The notes under the pieces were generated by a model, which saw only the letters and a program-made list of their open reading frames with translations, searched no databases and had not been told where the DNA came from. Of a DNA stretch of 64,000 nucleotides, positions 10,310 through 19,918 are shown piece after piece. Source of the stretch: CAVVGZ01 sp963841845 (GTDB lineage: Bacteria; Chloroflexota; Anaerolineae; Anaerolineales; Anaerolineaceae); NCBI GenBank assembly GCA_963841845.1, contig CAWJEG010000013.1, positions 186,001-250,000 on the forward strand. The letters are read 5' to 3'. A program made the translations under genes and the position numbers. Numbering within the stretch: position 1 is the first letter of the stretch; every line of letters begins with the position of its first letter.

Positions 10310-10580
10310 TTAATCTTCCACTGATGTTTCTTCTTCTGGATTATTCGATGTGTCAAATTTACCATTCTCCATGTCATCTAACAATTTATTTGCCATGTCG
10401 ACTTGCGTCTCAAGCACATATATTTTTACGGTACCCAAGGGCGCCAATCGTCAGTCCGAGGGTCTGGCCAGCGCTCTCCTGAGCGATGATAACATCAATA
10501 CCTTCTGATTCCAGGAATATCTTAATTTGTTCAGCATCTAACATCCCATAAGCATCATAAATATGTTTATATTTTTCCAC
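10310..10580 (-). CDS. Small DUF2007-like protein (single frameshift)
   Basis: A ~90-residue protein starting at GTG 10580, with AAGGA 8 bases upstream. The first 50 residues (LDAEQIKIFLESEGI, then TIGALG) match DUF2007, a small putative signal-transducing fold with no proven role. The original frame stops at 10410, but dropping one C from CCC at 10434-10436 (coding strand GGG) continues as TVKIYVLETQVDMANKLL to an acidic tail and a TAA at 10310, giving the usual family length. It is the last gene of the MFS-MrfA-MrfB group and starts 5 bases after the MrfB stop. Confidence 0.6.
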
Positions 10581-10584
10581 CGTG

Positions 10585-11829
10585 TCATTCCTTCTTTTTG
10601 ACGTTAATTTTACTCTGAATCCTGGCAATTCTCCTTATAAGATCTTTATTATTGCTTGCGTCTCTTGCCTTAGCATGTGATTGTGCCAGGTAATTCATGC
10701 CGCGCTGTGCAGAATATAATGCATTTACAAGATCTTTTTTTCGATGTTCATAGACCTTAGAGATTTCTATACACGCTTCCACAGAGCCAATTTCTGCTGC
10801 CTTTGACCAATATTCAATTGCTTGATCAAACCCATCAATACGGCTGTGTAGTCTGGCTGCCCGCATATACAATTCAATCTTCTGATCGTTTGATAATTCG
10901 AACCGTGTGCAATAATTGTAAATTTTTTGGGCATTGGTATTTAAACTGAGGTCTTCAAATAATCTTCCGATAGAAACCAAATCATTCTGGTATTTATCGT
11001 TGTATGGATCCAGAAGCATAAGGGACAACTCATTGATAAGCGCTGCCATACTTACGATGTCGTTCTGGTTATGGTAGAACACTCCGGCTAATGGACGTGC
11101 ATCACCACTATAAAGATAATCATGGTAGATTTGTGGAACCAGCCAACCTGGGATCTCTTCCTCAGAACGATTGAAATGGAGGATCTCTTTTTCGAGATCC
11201 GCTAACCTGCAGCTTGGCAGTCGATTTTTCCAGATTCGCCGGGCAAGATGCAATAGATCGATGTGATTATAGGATTCGAACGGATTGGGATTTTGGTACA
11301 TATAATTTCTGTTTCTCAAAACAGGGAGATCAAATGATTTACCATTAAAAGTTGCCAATGTATCAAATCCCGCAGCCAATTCTTCCAGGGCATATAAAAA
11401 TGCCGGTTCCTTTTCCGGATCCTCAAGAAAAATTTGGACTACCTTAAAGGAGTCATTTGTAAAATAGCCAAGCCCAATCATAAATGCAAAAGTCCCGGCA
11501 CCTCCTGCCAGGCTGCTGGTTTCTGTATCCAGGAATAAAATACGTTCAATATTTTGGGAATTATCCAGTGGGACATTTGCCCATTTGAAGATTAAATCCA
11601 AATTATTAATATCGAATAAGTTAACCTCTCCATGAAAACTGCCATTTGGATAAATTTTTTCTGTGATAAATGTCGGACCAAACCGTGTTGTCTTTTCATA
11701 CCCTTCAATCACATCCTTAATTGCAAATATTTTCCTGCTTTCCCTGCGAGGGGAAACCAACTCAGTTCCCACCTGGACTCCAAGACCTTTGAGCTTTTCC
11801 AGAAATGAATTGTTTATTTTTTTATCCAT
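10585..11829 (-). CDS. mrfB: MrfB/YprB-like RNase H-fold exonuclease with TPR-like tail
   Basis: About 414 residues. The N-terminal half is a DEDD-type exonuclease of the YprB family: LFLDTETSSLAGGAGT (first acidic motif, near residue 95), TFNGKSFDLPVL (second) and a later HNQNDIVSMAAL (third motif with catalytic His/Asp). The last ~110 residues hold helical TPR-like repeats. In Bacillus subtilis, MrfA helicase and MrfB exonuclease act together in excision of mitomycin C damage; gene adjacency and order are the same here. An ATG at 11829 is preferred over the TTG two codons upstream. It lies 9 bases after the helicase stop. Confidence 0.85.
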   Translation of the reverse strand: MDKKINNSFLEKLKGLGVQVGTELVSPRRESRKIFAIKDVIEGYEKTTRFGPTFITEKIYPNGSFHGEVNLFDINNLDLIFKWANVPLDNSQNIERILFLDTETSSLAGGAGTFAFMIGLGYFTNDSFKVVQIFLEDPEKEPAFLYALEELAAGFDTLATFNGKSFDLPVLRNRNYMYQNPNPFESYNHIDLLHLARRIWKNRLPSCRLADLEKEILHFNRSEEEIPGWLVPQIYHDYLYSGDARPLAGVFYHNQNDIVSMAALINELSLMLLDPYNDKYQNDLVSIGRLFEDLSLNTNAQKIYNYCTRFELSNDQKIELYMRAARLHSRIDGFDQAIEYWSKAAEIGSVEACIEISKVYEHRKKDLVNALYSAQRGMNYLAQSHAKARDASNNKDLIRRIARIQSKINVKKKE

Positions 11830-11838
11830 TTGCAAATA

Positions 11839-14382
11839 TTAGCAATTGGTGTCTACACCATTCAATAATTCACGTATCAAAGATAGCGTCTCAATTTTTC
11901 CACCAATTCCAAGTTCTCCAGCCGACCCCACACAAGATGGGCAGCCTTCCTCGCAACTGCATTGGTCAATAAGGAGGTGGGTATTCTTCAAAAGCTCCGG
12001 GTAAATTTCATAAAGAGTTTGGCTCAAACCGATTCCTCCCGGGATCTGATCGTAAATTAATACCATGGGACTGTTTTGACCGTCAATTGACTTTAGTTCG
12101 GCAATAGATCCAATATCATTCTGATCACACATGAGCTGAAATGCTGCCATGTTGTGTAATGCATATCTTAATCCGGCCATTCCGCTCCTGATTTTCAGCA
12201 CAGATTCAGCCTTTTTATGACATTCCGGGCAGAGGGTGATAAGGTTTTGAAGGTCATTTGCCATCAGGTGGTCTTCAAATTGTCTGAATGGAATTTTATG
12301 GTGCACATGTAAATGCTGGTCTTGATCCGGTTTTCCACAGTTCTGACAACTATAGAGATCCCTCTTAAGGGCTGCAATTCTTTGGTGATTCCAATTTGGT
12401 CCGTATTCATTAGGTGAAGATGTCCACAATTTTTGATTCTTCAATTTTTCAATGACATTTTCATTAATTGAAAACCAGAAGGCAGTAGTTTGGATTTTTG
12501 ATTCAGGCATCTCCAAAGGAAATGTCTGCAATACCTGATTTGTTTGCCAGCTAATTTTTCGGTAACCAGTTACTTTCGATGTGATTTCTACCTCTCCGTA
12601 GTTGATTTTTTGTGTATCGCAGAAATAATCCTGCAAAGTTTGGATGAGAGAAATTTTAGTCTCGTTTTGTGGTTCGGTAAAATAATCGGTTTCCACCAAT
12701 CTTAATTTAACCTCTACGGTATCAAAATTTAGTTCTTCAACGAGATAAGTTCTTCCATCATGCATGTAAATTGCACCCGGGTGGGTCATCCATTTAGCAC
12801 TTGAACCATCAATGCTTCCAATAGATTTTAAACTACCGCTTTCATTAGTGAGTAGTTGGAATACATTGGAATCGATATTTCTCAGGGAGACCATACTTGC
12901 TGGATAATTATCTCCAATCCACCGGTAGGTATTCCCCGAATGATAAACCTCACCAGTCATTTCCAAATGCATAAGAAAATTCAATAATAGTTCCGGATCC
13001 AAAGAGCCGAATGAGGCTTGTGAGTCAAATGGAATTTCAAATGCGGAACAGCGAATATGGTGCAGCAATAAAAGGAAATTATTAGGATTGATCATCGCTC
13101 GCTCAGCGTTTTTTTCAAAAAAGTATTGTGGATTGCGCATCAAGAATTGGTCGATCGGGGACATCGATGCCACCAAAATTACTAGGGACAATTCATGTTT
13201 CCTCCCTGCCCGGCCTGCCTGCTGCCTTGCTGATGCAATTGTTCCGGGATAACCAACCAATATCACCGCCTCGATTCCTCCAATATCCATCCCAAGCTCT
13301 AATGCATTTGTGCTGACCAGAGTTATAACTTTACCATCCCGGAAATCTGATTCAATTCTTCTACGATCCTTTGCAAGGTAACCACTTCGGTAACCATGAA
13401 TTTTGTTTTTATCCAATTCATCCTGTGCATGTAACATCCGGGTTATTAATTCAACCGATCTCCGAGTGCGGGAAAATAATATGGTTTGAAGTTCATTAAT
13501 ATATAGATCCCTGGTGATGGGAATGATTTCAGAGATTGCACTCTGACGAATTCCTAAAGAATGGTTAATTATGGGAGGGTTATAGAATATGGTCTGACGT
13601 GACCCCCTGGGAGAACCATCGTTATCAATTACTTCAACATGTGCTTCAATAAGGTTCTCAGCGTGCTGACGTGGATTTTCAATGGTAGCGGAGGTGAGGA
13701 TAAATTGCGGGTATGAACCATAATAATTAGCGATACGTTTGAACCTTCTGATCACATTCGCTAAATGGGATCCAAATAATCCGCGGTAGTAGTGTATTTC
13801 ATCAATAATAACGAAACGCAAATTTTGGAAAAAACGTACCCATAATGGGTGGTGGGGAAGAATTGCCAGGTGAAGCATATCAGGATTTGTGATTAATATG
13901 CGTACCAGTTTCCGTATATTATTCCGGTTTGCTGATGGGGTATCTCCATCAAATACTGCTACAGGAATGTTGTGTAAGGGAGAATTTAACTTTTCCGGGA
14001 CATTTGTCAGTAAGGATAGTTTCTTTTCTTGATCTTCTGAAAGCGCTTTTGTTGGAAATATGTATAGTGCAGTGCTATTAACATCCATTATCATTTTTTG
14101 GAGAACTGGAAGGTTATAACACAGTGATTTCCCGCTGGCAGTGCTGGTTACAATAACAGGATTTCCACCCCTGCTGATAACTTTTAAGGACTCAAGCTGG
14201 TGGGTATACAAATTCTGTATACCAAAATTCCTTAAGGCATTTATCAAATCAGGATGGATATGATTGGGGAATCCGGAATATTGAGCCTGGTGTGCAGGTT
14301 CGCTGTTCCAGATAGCAACGTTTCCCAAAAACTCCGGATTATTTTTCCAAATATTCAATAAATCAGCCAGTGTTGAAACCAT
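11839..14382 (-). CDS. mrfA: MrfA/Hrq1-like DEAD/DEAH helicase with embedded HNH-like zinc module
   Basis: 847-residue superfamily 2 helicase. Motif I is TSTASGKS near residue 80, motif II DEIH near 194, motif III TSATIENP near 234, and motif VI QQAGRAGRK near 390. The DUF1998-type C-terminus ends with CSCEEGCPSCVGS, the four-cysteine metal site of MrfA. Between the helicase core and that site is an insert, about residues 675-725, with CQNC, then HVHHKIPF, then CPECHKK: an HNH-nuclease-like zinc fold. MrfA-family helicases unwind damaged DNA 3' to 5' for nucleotide excision-type repair of crosslinks or adducts. It lies 8 bases after the MFS exporter and just before MrfB, consistent with a drug-export plus repair operon. 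Confidence 0.87.
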   Translation of the reverse strand: MVSTLADLLNIWKNNPEFLGNVAIWNSEPAHQAQYSGFPNHIHPDLINALRNFGIQNLYTHQLESLKVISRGGNPVIVTSTASGKSLCYNLPVLQKMIMDVNSTALYIFPTKALSEDQEKKLSLLTNVPEKLNSPLHNIPVAVFDGDTPSANRNNIRKLVRILITNPDMLHLAILPHHPLWVRFFQNLRFVIIDEIHYYRGLFGSHLANVIRRFKRIANYYGSYPQFILTSATIENPRQHAENLIEAHVEVIDNDGSPRGSRQTIFYNPPIINHSLGIRQSAISEIIPITRDLYINELQTILFSRTRRSVELITRMLHAQDELDKNKIHGYRSGYLAKDRRRIESDFRDGKVITLVSTNALELGMDIGGIEAVILVGYPGTIASARQQAGRAGRKHELSLVILVASMSPIDQFLMRNPQYFFEKNAERAMINPNNFLLLLHHIRCSAFEIPFDSQASFGSLDPELLLNFLMHLEMTGEVYHSGNTYRWIGDNYPASMVSLRNIDSNVFQLLTNESGSLKSIGSIDGSSAKWMTHPGAIYMHDGRTYLVEELNFDTVEVKLRLVETDYFTEPQNETKISLIQTLQDYFCDTQKINYGEVEITSKVTGYRKISWQTNQVLQTFPLEMPESKIQTTAFWFSINENVIEKLKNQKLWTSSPNEYGPNWNHQRIAALKRDLYSCQNCGKPDQDQHLHVHHKIPFRQFEDHLMANDLQNLITLCPECHKKAESVLKIRSGMAGLRYALHNMAAFQLMCDQNDIGSIAELKSIDGQNSPMVLIYDQIPGGIGLSQTLYEIYPELLKNTHLLIDQCSCEEGCPSCVGSAGELGIGGKIETLSLIRELLNGVDTNC

Positions 14383-14390
14383 GAAAAAAT

Positions 14391-15641
14391 TTATTCCCCC
14401 GTATCAAATGATCGCACAGATGGAAAAATCCGACGAAGAGTGATAAAACCTATTAAACACAATAATCCTGATACTTTTAATGTTACAGATGGTCCCAATT
14501 GTTGAATCATCCATCCAATGAAAAGGGCGCCGAATGGTGCTGTGGATTGGTTTACCCAGATATAAACACTGAGAACTCTTCCCCTGATCGAATCTGGTAC
14601 AGCTAATTGAATCATGGTGTTGGTGATTGTAAGCTGGATTACAAAACCACTACCATAAGCGACCATCATTGGGACAGCCTGTTGCATATTTTTTGAAAAT
14701 CCCAAGCCAAGTAATGCCAAAACAAAAAATATTTGTCCAATTTTTAATATTGCCGCGTTTCGGTTTATGGATGTATTAATTGCAAGGAGGATGCCGGTAA
14801 ATAAGGCTCCGATCCCCATAAATGCTATGAGAGCACTGTTCCTGGCAGCAACAATATCAGCCGTATCGCCTAAATTTCTGAGAAGGTCCCGGGCAACAAC
14901 AGGAATAAATTGCATAAATGGTAAGCCGAAAAAACCAGTGAAAGCTATCATAGCGATGAGGGCAAGTACAAAGGGTGTTTGAAGAATATATTTTGGACCA
15001 GCAGACAGGTCAGTAAATTTTATGCCAGTCAGGACGGGTCCAAATTTATTTGTCGCTGGTTTTATTAAGAACAGGCTTATAAGAACAAAAAGATAACTGA
15101 TGGCATTAGCAAGAAATGCATATCCCTCACCATTGTCACTAATTAATAGAAAAGGTACGGCCAGTAAAGGACCAATTACTCTTGCCGCATTAAACGCTGT
15201 AGAATTTAAAGCAATTGCATTTGGAAGTAAATCTTTTCCGACCAAATCGAAATAAAAAGATTGGCGTGTTGTAATTTCAAGTGAATTCGCTAATCCTAAA
15301 AGAAATGCCAGGACAAGAATATGTGTGATCGTGATCTGGTTGGTTAAAGTCAAATAGGATAAAGTTAAGGCTTGAAAGAGCATCACAGTCTGGAGGAAAA
15401 TGAGGAGTCTCTTCTTATTTGCTCTTTCAACTATAACTCCACCAGGGATTACAAAAAGTAGTCCAGGTAATGTTGCTGCAAAACCAACATACCCAAGATA
15501 AATGGGTTGATCTGTTATCCGGTAGGCCAGGTAAGGCTGTACCGTGGCTTGCATAAAGCTACCAATCAACGAGAGAAATTGACCACTCCAAAAGATAAAA
15601 TAATTACGATTGGTTAGCGCCGGAAAATAACTATTTATCAT
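14391..15641 (-). CDS. MFS transporter (MFS_3/EntS-like exporter)
   Basis: 416 residues with about 12 hydrophobic helices, beginning NRNYFIFWSGQFLSLIGSFM, the usual opening of the MFS_3 (enterobactin exporter-like) group. GVIVERANKKRLLI matches the cytoplasmic loop 2-3 motif, and the C-terminal half has GRVLSVYIWVNQSTAPFG. It acts in the inner membrane as a likely proton-driven exporter; the substrate cannot be told. First gene of the minus-strand group that continues into the MrfA-MrfB repair genes, which suggests export of the same DNA-damaging compounds, an inference from position only. Confidence 0.82.
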   Translation of the reverse strand: MINSYFPALTNRNYFIFWSGQFLSLIGSFMQATVQPYLAYRITDQPIYLGYVGFAATLPGLLFVIPGGVIVERANKKRLLIFLQTVMLFQALTLSYLTLTNQITITHILVLAFLLGLANSLEITTRQSFYFDLVGKDLLPNAIALNSTAFNAARVIGPLLAVPFLLISDNGEGYAFLANAISYLFVLISLFLIKPATNKFGPVLTGIKFTDLSAGPKYILQTPFVLALIAMIAFTGFFGLPFMQFIPVVARDLLRNLGDTADIVAARNSALIAFMGIGALFTGILLAINTSINRNAAILKIGQIFFVLALLGLGFSKNMQQAVPMMVAYGSGFVIQLTITNTMIQLAVPDSIRGRVLSVYIWVNQSTAPFGALFIGWMIQQLGPSVTLKVSGLLCLIGFITLRRIFPSVRSFDTGE

Positions 15642-15706
15642 TGCTGAGGTCTCAGATTCATCGAGTACTAAATAAATACTACCGGTAATTATAAAGTTCT
15701 AAACAG

Positions 15707-16456
15707 ATGGAAAACCTACTCTTTTCACCTTTGTTCCTATTATTACTTGGTTTTTTCTCAGGATTCCTGATAAATCTCCTGTCAGACAGTCTGCCTTTTC
15801 ATAAGGCTATATGGTCCCCTGTTTGTGATAATTGTGAAAAAAAGCAAACTCTGGATGCTTATTTATTGGGTAGAAAATGTATGGATTGCCAACACCCGAA
15901 ATGCATCCGTTTCTGGTTGGTCAGATATCTCACACCAATTTTATTCCTGTTCCTACCTATTGCAAATCATTCCTGGTCTGAATTTTGGATTGTGTCCTCC
16001 CTGACAACTTATTTTATCCTTATCCTGGTAATTGATATTGAACACAGGCTGATATTAAATCCATTAATTATTTGTGGCTTATTTTTAGGTCTGCTCTTTG
16101 GATTTGAATCGATTGGACTCGCAAAATCTCTAATGGGGGGAATAACGGCATTCTTGATTTTTTTAATTGTGTTTTACTTGGGAAAAATATTAAGAGGAAT
16201 ATTCGGCAATAAATTTATGATCTCCGAAATCGACGATCCAATTGGCTTTGGTGATGTATATCTGGCTGGAATTACTGGATTGGTTTTGGGGTGGCCCGAG
16301 ATTTTTTTTGGTTTGTTTGTGGCTGTAATGAGTGCTGGAATATTCAGCGCCCTTTATATCCTTATAATGCTTTTTACGGGGAAATATCGGCCTTTTAGTA
16401 CAATTCCATATGGGCCTTTCTTAATCGTTGGAATGGTATTTGCACTGGGTAATTGA
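15707..16456 (+). CDS. pilD: Prepilin peptidase (type IV leader peptidase, A24 family)
   Basis: 249 residues. The N-terminal cytoplasmic loop carries two CxxC pairs (CDNC and CMDC, residues ~40-65), the methyltransferase-associated zinc site of bifunctional PilD. The membrane aspartyl protease domain has the first catalytic Asp in VIDIEHRLI (near 109) and the second in GFGDVYLAG (near 183). PilD-type enzymes cleave leader peptides of type IV pilins and methylate the new N-terminus. No pilin or pilus assembly gene is in this window, so its substrates are encoded elsewhere. It is divergent from the MFS gene and convergent with the lipoprotein genes. Confidence 0.85.
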   Translation: MENLLFSPLFLLLLGFFSGFLINLLSDSLPFHKAIWSPVCDNCEKKQTLDAYLLGRKCMDCQHPKCIRFWLVRYLTPILFLFLPIANHSWSEFWIVSSLTTYFILILVIDIEHRLILNPLIICGLFLGLLFGFESIGLAKSLMGGITAFLIFLIVFYLGKILRGIFGNKFMISEIDDPIGFGDVYLAGITGLVLGWPEIFFGLFVAVMSAGIFSALYILIMLFTGKYRPFSTIPYGPFLIVGMVFALGN

Positions 16457-16470
16457 TGTATATATGAAAA

Positions 16471-17835
16471 TTATTGTGTCCAACGAGGGTATATGTACCA
16501 CAAAACGTCGGATGCAGGTTTTCCATGGATTGATGTTGAAGGGTCATGCAAAGCGGCTGGTGGATAATATCCTCTTGAAACAACACCATCAATCCAGCTC
16601 CGGTTATTTATTGCGAGAAGGGCGCCATTGTATATTTCCATTTGTTCAACTAGATCTACCGTTGCGTTCGTTTCAGGATTGAGGTATGGGGAATATTCCT
16701 CGTATTTTTGACAATAACCAAGTGTTGGCAAACAACCTTCGGCAGCGTCTTCCGCCGATGGATATTCAAGCCCGATTATGATTGGCTTTTCTGTATCTTC
16801 TTTTAAAGGAAGAATTTTTTCGTCTAGAATTTTGCCAAAAGATGCAGCGTATTCCGCAGGTGTTTGGTTATCTTGCCCGCCAACAGGTGCAGTAATGGTT
16901 ATATACATTTGGTCAAATTCGGATAAAAATTCTGGCCTTTGTTCAATTCCAATTGGATAATTTATAACCCAGACCAGAGGGCCATTGTAAATCATCCTCA
17001 CCTCCTTGATCAAGCCTAGCCAATATTCATTTGCATTTTCAGGTACTTTTGAGGATGATCCATCAGCCAAGACACCATGGGGAAGGGCGGGAAAAATTCC
17101 CGGTTCACCCAAGATAAGCGCTCCAGCATTTGTTTGTGATGCCAGATCCGCATGGTGAAGTATAAAGGTCCTATACTGGAGGAACCAGTTCTGCCACCAA
17201 TCCTCATCAAGTTTTGCTTTTGACCACCAATCTGCACTCTCTGTGGATTTATTGAATGAAAAAGGAAAAATTGCGAATTTTAAACCACTCTGAGACGCCC
17301 ATTCAATGGATTGGATCAGGTCATAAATGAATAAGTCGTCTCCGGGGACCTGTTCCAGGATGGGGGGATTATTACCTGTATAGCTCCATGTCGGGGCAAG
17401 AAATACCCATCGAGCCCCTATTTCCAGGAGATCCTTAAAAGACCCACCTAGTTGGGACTGCCATGAAGGGTGATATCCAGGAATAAATTCCACTCCTGTA
17501 AGAAATGATTTGCCACGGGGAATGATTTCAGTAGCAAGAACAGCTGTGGGTTCCAGGGGTGGTGTCCACCAGGCCCAGTCATCAATAATATCGTTGAACC
17601 CTTCAGGAGAATTGTTCGTATTAAATGTATTTTTCCTTGTATCTGTACCCACTGTAGCCAGGTCATCGGCGATCCCACATTGGTCATTTCGGCAGTACCG
17701 ATAACCAATTTCGCCAAGAATATCCATTGGACCGTAGAGAATATATACCCATTCGTTATTACCAAGCGGCCACATGGAAACAGGTTCTGTCCATACTGAT
17801 GGGTTGAACTGAATGGATATCGTATCATTTATCAT
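16471..17835 (-). CDS. TIM-barrel glycosidase-like protein, probably the C-terminal half of the upstream lipoprotein
   Basis: 454 residues. The first ~60 residues (WPLGNNEWVYILYG, then GYRYCRNDQCG) look like the end of a starch-binding-type beta domain. The rest resembles a glycoside hydrolase TIM barrel of the GH113/GTA-like kind: acidic strand ends ALILGEP and IIGLEYPSAED are candidate catalytic Glu sites, and the end GKPASDVLWYIYPRW is a typical barrel terminus. It has no signal peptide and starts inside a domain, and its start overlaps the upstream stop by 11 bases. Deleting one T from TTT at 17828-17830 fuses it to the upstream lipoprotein. I therefore read both as one surface glycan-active lipoprotein; a real two-gene overlap is less likely. 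Confidence 0.6.
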   Translation of the reverse strand: MINDTISIQFNPSVWTEPVSMWPLGNNEWVYILYGPMDILGEIGYRYCRNDQCGIADDLATVGTDTRKNTFNTNNSPEGFNDIIDDWAWWTPPLEPTAVLATEIIPRGKSFLTGVEFIPGYHPSWQSQLGGSFKDLLEIGARWVFLAPTWSYTGNNPPILEQVPGDDLFIYDLIQSIEWASQSGLKFAIFPFSFNKSTESADWWSKAKLDEDWWQNWFLQYRTFILHHADLASQTNAGALILGEPGIFPALPHGVLADGSSSKVPENANEYWLGLIKEVRMIYNGPLVWVINYPIGIEQRPEFLSEFDQMYITITAPVGGQDNQTPAEYAASFGKILDEKILPLKEDTEKPIIIGLEYPSAEDAAEGCLPTLGYCQKYEEYSPYLNPETNATVDLVEQMEIYNGALLAINNRSWIDGVVSRGYYPPAALHDPSTSIHGKPASDVLWYIYPRWTQ

Positions 17836-18964
17836 CCGTTGTCGGAGGAATAGTTACATGGAATGTTACTGGTGCGGGTGAGCCGGAATTCCATGTGTCA
17901 ATCGTATCATTAACAAGAAAATCGCTTTGGGGAACAAAAAGCTCTCTTACATTAAAATCCCCATCAAAAGTATGCTCTGCGTTCCAAAAACCATCACCAA
18001 TCGTATATTTGTAACGAAGGTTGTAACCGGCCGGTAATGCGAGTGTAATTTGGTAGGTGCCATCCGAATTGCTGGATAACAAAGGAGCCCGGGAAGGTAT
18101 GATATAGGCACCCGCATTGAGTTCAGTGAAAACATTACCAAGCTGAAAAAGGTCGCCTATAATGCGCATAGGTGTATTTTGGATGGTCCCGGGCGGGGGA
18201 TTTACAAGGAAGGTGACGTTTACCAGCTTTGTTTCAGCCAGATAAATATTTGCCGGTGTAGTTAAATTGCTGGCAATTACTGCTTCCTGGTAGAAGGGGG
18301 TATTTGATCCATCGAGGCTAAAGGCAGTAAGTAGATGTTTTCCCGGGGGTAAATCTTCAATTAAATAGGAACCATCAGAGGCTGTGAGGGTTGTATATCC
18401 AGCGGCACAAACCATTATATTGACAAGGGGCTGGTTATCCGTATTTTTAATTACACCCTGAATTCTTCCTGGAAGTTCCGGGGCGGGAAGGGGTGTCCAT
18501 GCAGCAATATGGTCTTCAATTAGGTCAGAACCTGTTACTGGGAAGGCTCGAAATTGAACTTGTTCACCTGATAATGTATGTTCTATTATTGAAGGATTGG
18601 TTCCTTGTATGTACCGATATTTTAAAATGCTGCCAATTGTTTCGCTTATGCTAATTTTTTGATGCGTGTCGTCAACTCTTTCAAGGGCATACCTTTGTGG
18701 ATTGACTGATGATCCAGTCACATAATCAAGAACCTCCAGAAAAACAGGGATCGTATTATTAAACCCATCACCAGGAACTTCAACCTGGAATGTAATTTTT
18801 GCCTGGTTAATATGGTTGGAGGAATTGGATGATATATCAGTGGTGGAATGTATAGGTTGGGAGTTTGAATTTGTCTGCCCACAACCTGACAGGAATAGAA
18901 TGATTGGTAATATTAACAGTTGGAATTTTGCTGCATTAATGAAATTCCTGCTTTCACCGAACAT
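17825..18964 (-). CDS. Lipoprotein with carbohydrate-binding-like and carboxypeptidase-regulatory-like domains
   Basis: 379 residues. A lipoprotein signal is clear: a basic start, a hydrophobic stretch, then LFLSGCGQ with the lipobox Cys near residue 28. Three beta domains follow: a starch-binding-like domain (~50-165), a carboxypeptidase regulatory-like domain (~165-245; GVIKNTDNQPL, then DGSYLIEDLPPGKH), and another starch-binding-like domain (~245-375; LPAGYNLRYKYTIGDG). Such arrays display glycan-binding modules outside the membrane. The frame ends abruptly and continues after a one-base change as the glycosidase-like barrel gene. It lies 49 bases downstream of nusB on the same strand. 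Confidence 0.65.
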   Translation of the reverse strand: MFGESRNFINAAKFQLLILPIILFLSGCGQTNSNSQPIHSTTDISSNSSNHINQAKITFQVEVPGDGFNNTIPVFLEVLDYVTGSSVNPQRYALERVDDTHQKISISETIGSILKYRYIQGTNPSIIEHTLSGEQVQFRAFPVTGSDLIEDHIAAWTPLPAPELPGRIQGVIKNTDNQPLVNIMVCAAGYTTLTASDGSYLIEDLPPGKHLLTAFSLDGSNTPFYQEAVIASNLTTPANIYLAETKLVNVTFLVNPPPGTIQNTPMRIIGDLFQLGNVFTELNAGAYIIPSRAPLLSSNSDGTYQITLALPAGYNLRYKYTIGDGFWNAEHTFDGDFNVRELFVPQSDFLVNDTIDTWNSGSPAPVTFHVTIPPTTDDK

Positions 18965-19013
18965 GAGTAGGTTTCCTTATGCATTACTCTTTTGAATTAG
19001 ACATGGAAACCAG

Positions 19014-19487
19014 TTAGAGGTTGGGTGTTTCAATAATATCCTGACTTGCAGATTTCAAATTATTTATCGATTGCTTTATTTCGTTTTGGCGGCTGGCTAA
19101 ACTACCCAAAACGCCATTAACAAACCGGGGAGTACTATCTGAACCGTAAATTTTTGCGAGCTCAATGGCTTCATTAATTGCGACTTTAATTGGGGAACAT
19201 TCAGCAACAGCAAATTCCCAGAGGGAAATTCGAATTATATTTCGATCAATTATTGCCACCTGATCTAACGGCCATTCCGGGGCATGTTGTGCAATAAAGT
19301 TATCAAGTATTTCAAATATTGGGGATACTCCCAGAACGATACTTCTGGCAAATTCGGCCAGTCCCTCATCGGTAAAGTGTTCCTCCTCAAATCTGCGTTC
19401 TAAAGCAAGCAGCGGGACATGATTCGTCAAGTCAACCTCATACAGTACCTGTAATGCAATACCCCGTGCTTTCGTCCGAGATTTCAT
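19014..19487 (-). CDS. nusB: Transcription antitermination factor NusB
   Basis: 157 residues, normal length for NusB. It opens SRTKARGIALQVLYEVDL and contains LDQVAIIDRNIIRISLWEF and INEAIELAKIYGSDSTPRFVNGVLGS, the most conserved parts of the family. NusB with NusE (S10) binds boxA RNA and supports antitermination of rRNA transcription. The start is 5 bases after the asp23-like stop, so the two are co-transcribed, an arrangement common in Gram-positive and Chloroflexota genomes. Confidence 0.93.
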   Translation of the reverse strand: MKSRTKARGIALQVLYEVDLTNHVPLLALERRFEEEHFTDEGLAEFARSIVLGVSPIFEILDNFIAQHAPEWPLDQVAIIDRNIIRISLWEFAVAECSPIKVAINEAIELAKIYGSDSTPRFVNGVLGSLASRQNEIKQSINNLKSASQDIIETPNL

Positions 19488-19492
19488 AAATA

Positions 19493-19849
19493 TTAATTTT
19501 CCGGTTGGAATTTAAAATTAATATCCTCTACGTGGATATTAATTTTACCGGGTTCCATGCCAACCATTTCTAAAATTGCCCTGGCTACCTGGCTTTGCAC
19601 TGCACGGCTGACTTCTCTCACATGATAACCATCCTTTATGATGATATGGAGGTCAGCGTAAACAACTCCATTTTCGACATTGATATGGATACCTTCTTCA
19701 ACACCTCTCTTGAGAAAAGCATCCACTTTACCGGGTACCGGCGCAAACCGATCAACCCCATCCACATCCAGGGCGGTTAGTTTAATTATGGTCAACAATA
19801 CTTCCGGGGCTATCGTAGTTTTTCCAATGGACTTTGTTCCTTCAGTCAT
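19493..19849 (-). CDS. Asp23/Gls24 family protein
   Basis: 118 residues of the Asp23/Gls24 fold: TTIAPEVLLTIIKLTALDVDGVDRF, then YADLHIIIKDGYHVREVSRAVQ, with the amphipathic alkaline-shock pattern. Family members are small envelope-associated or stress-linked proteins; in many genomes one copy sits just before nusB, as here. A GGAGATATT ribosome-binding sequence precedes the ATG. Role in this organism is not shown by the sequence. Confidence 0.88.
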   Translation of the reverse strand: MTEGTKSIGKTTIAPEVLLTIIKLTALDVDGVDRFAPVPGKVDAFLKRGVEEGIHINVENGVVYADLHIIIKDGYHVREVSRAVQSQVARAILEMVGMEPGKINIHVEDINFKFQPEN

Positions 19850-19918
19850 AATATCTCCTATTATGCTTCTAATTTTATTCCTTATCCCTTTTTATTATAA
19901 ATTGATTTTGAATGATAA

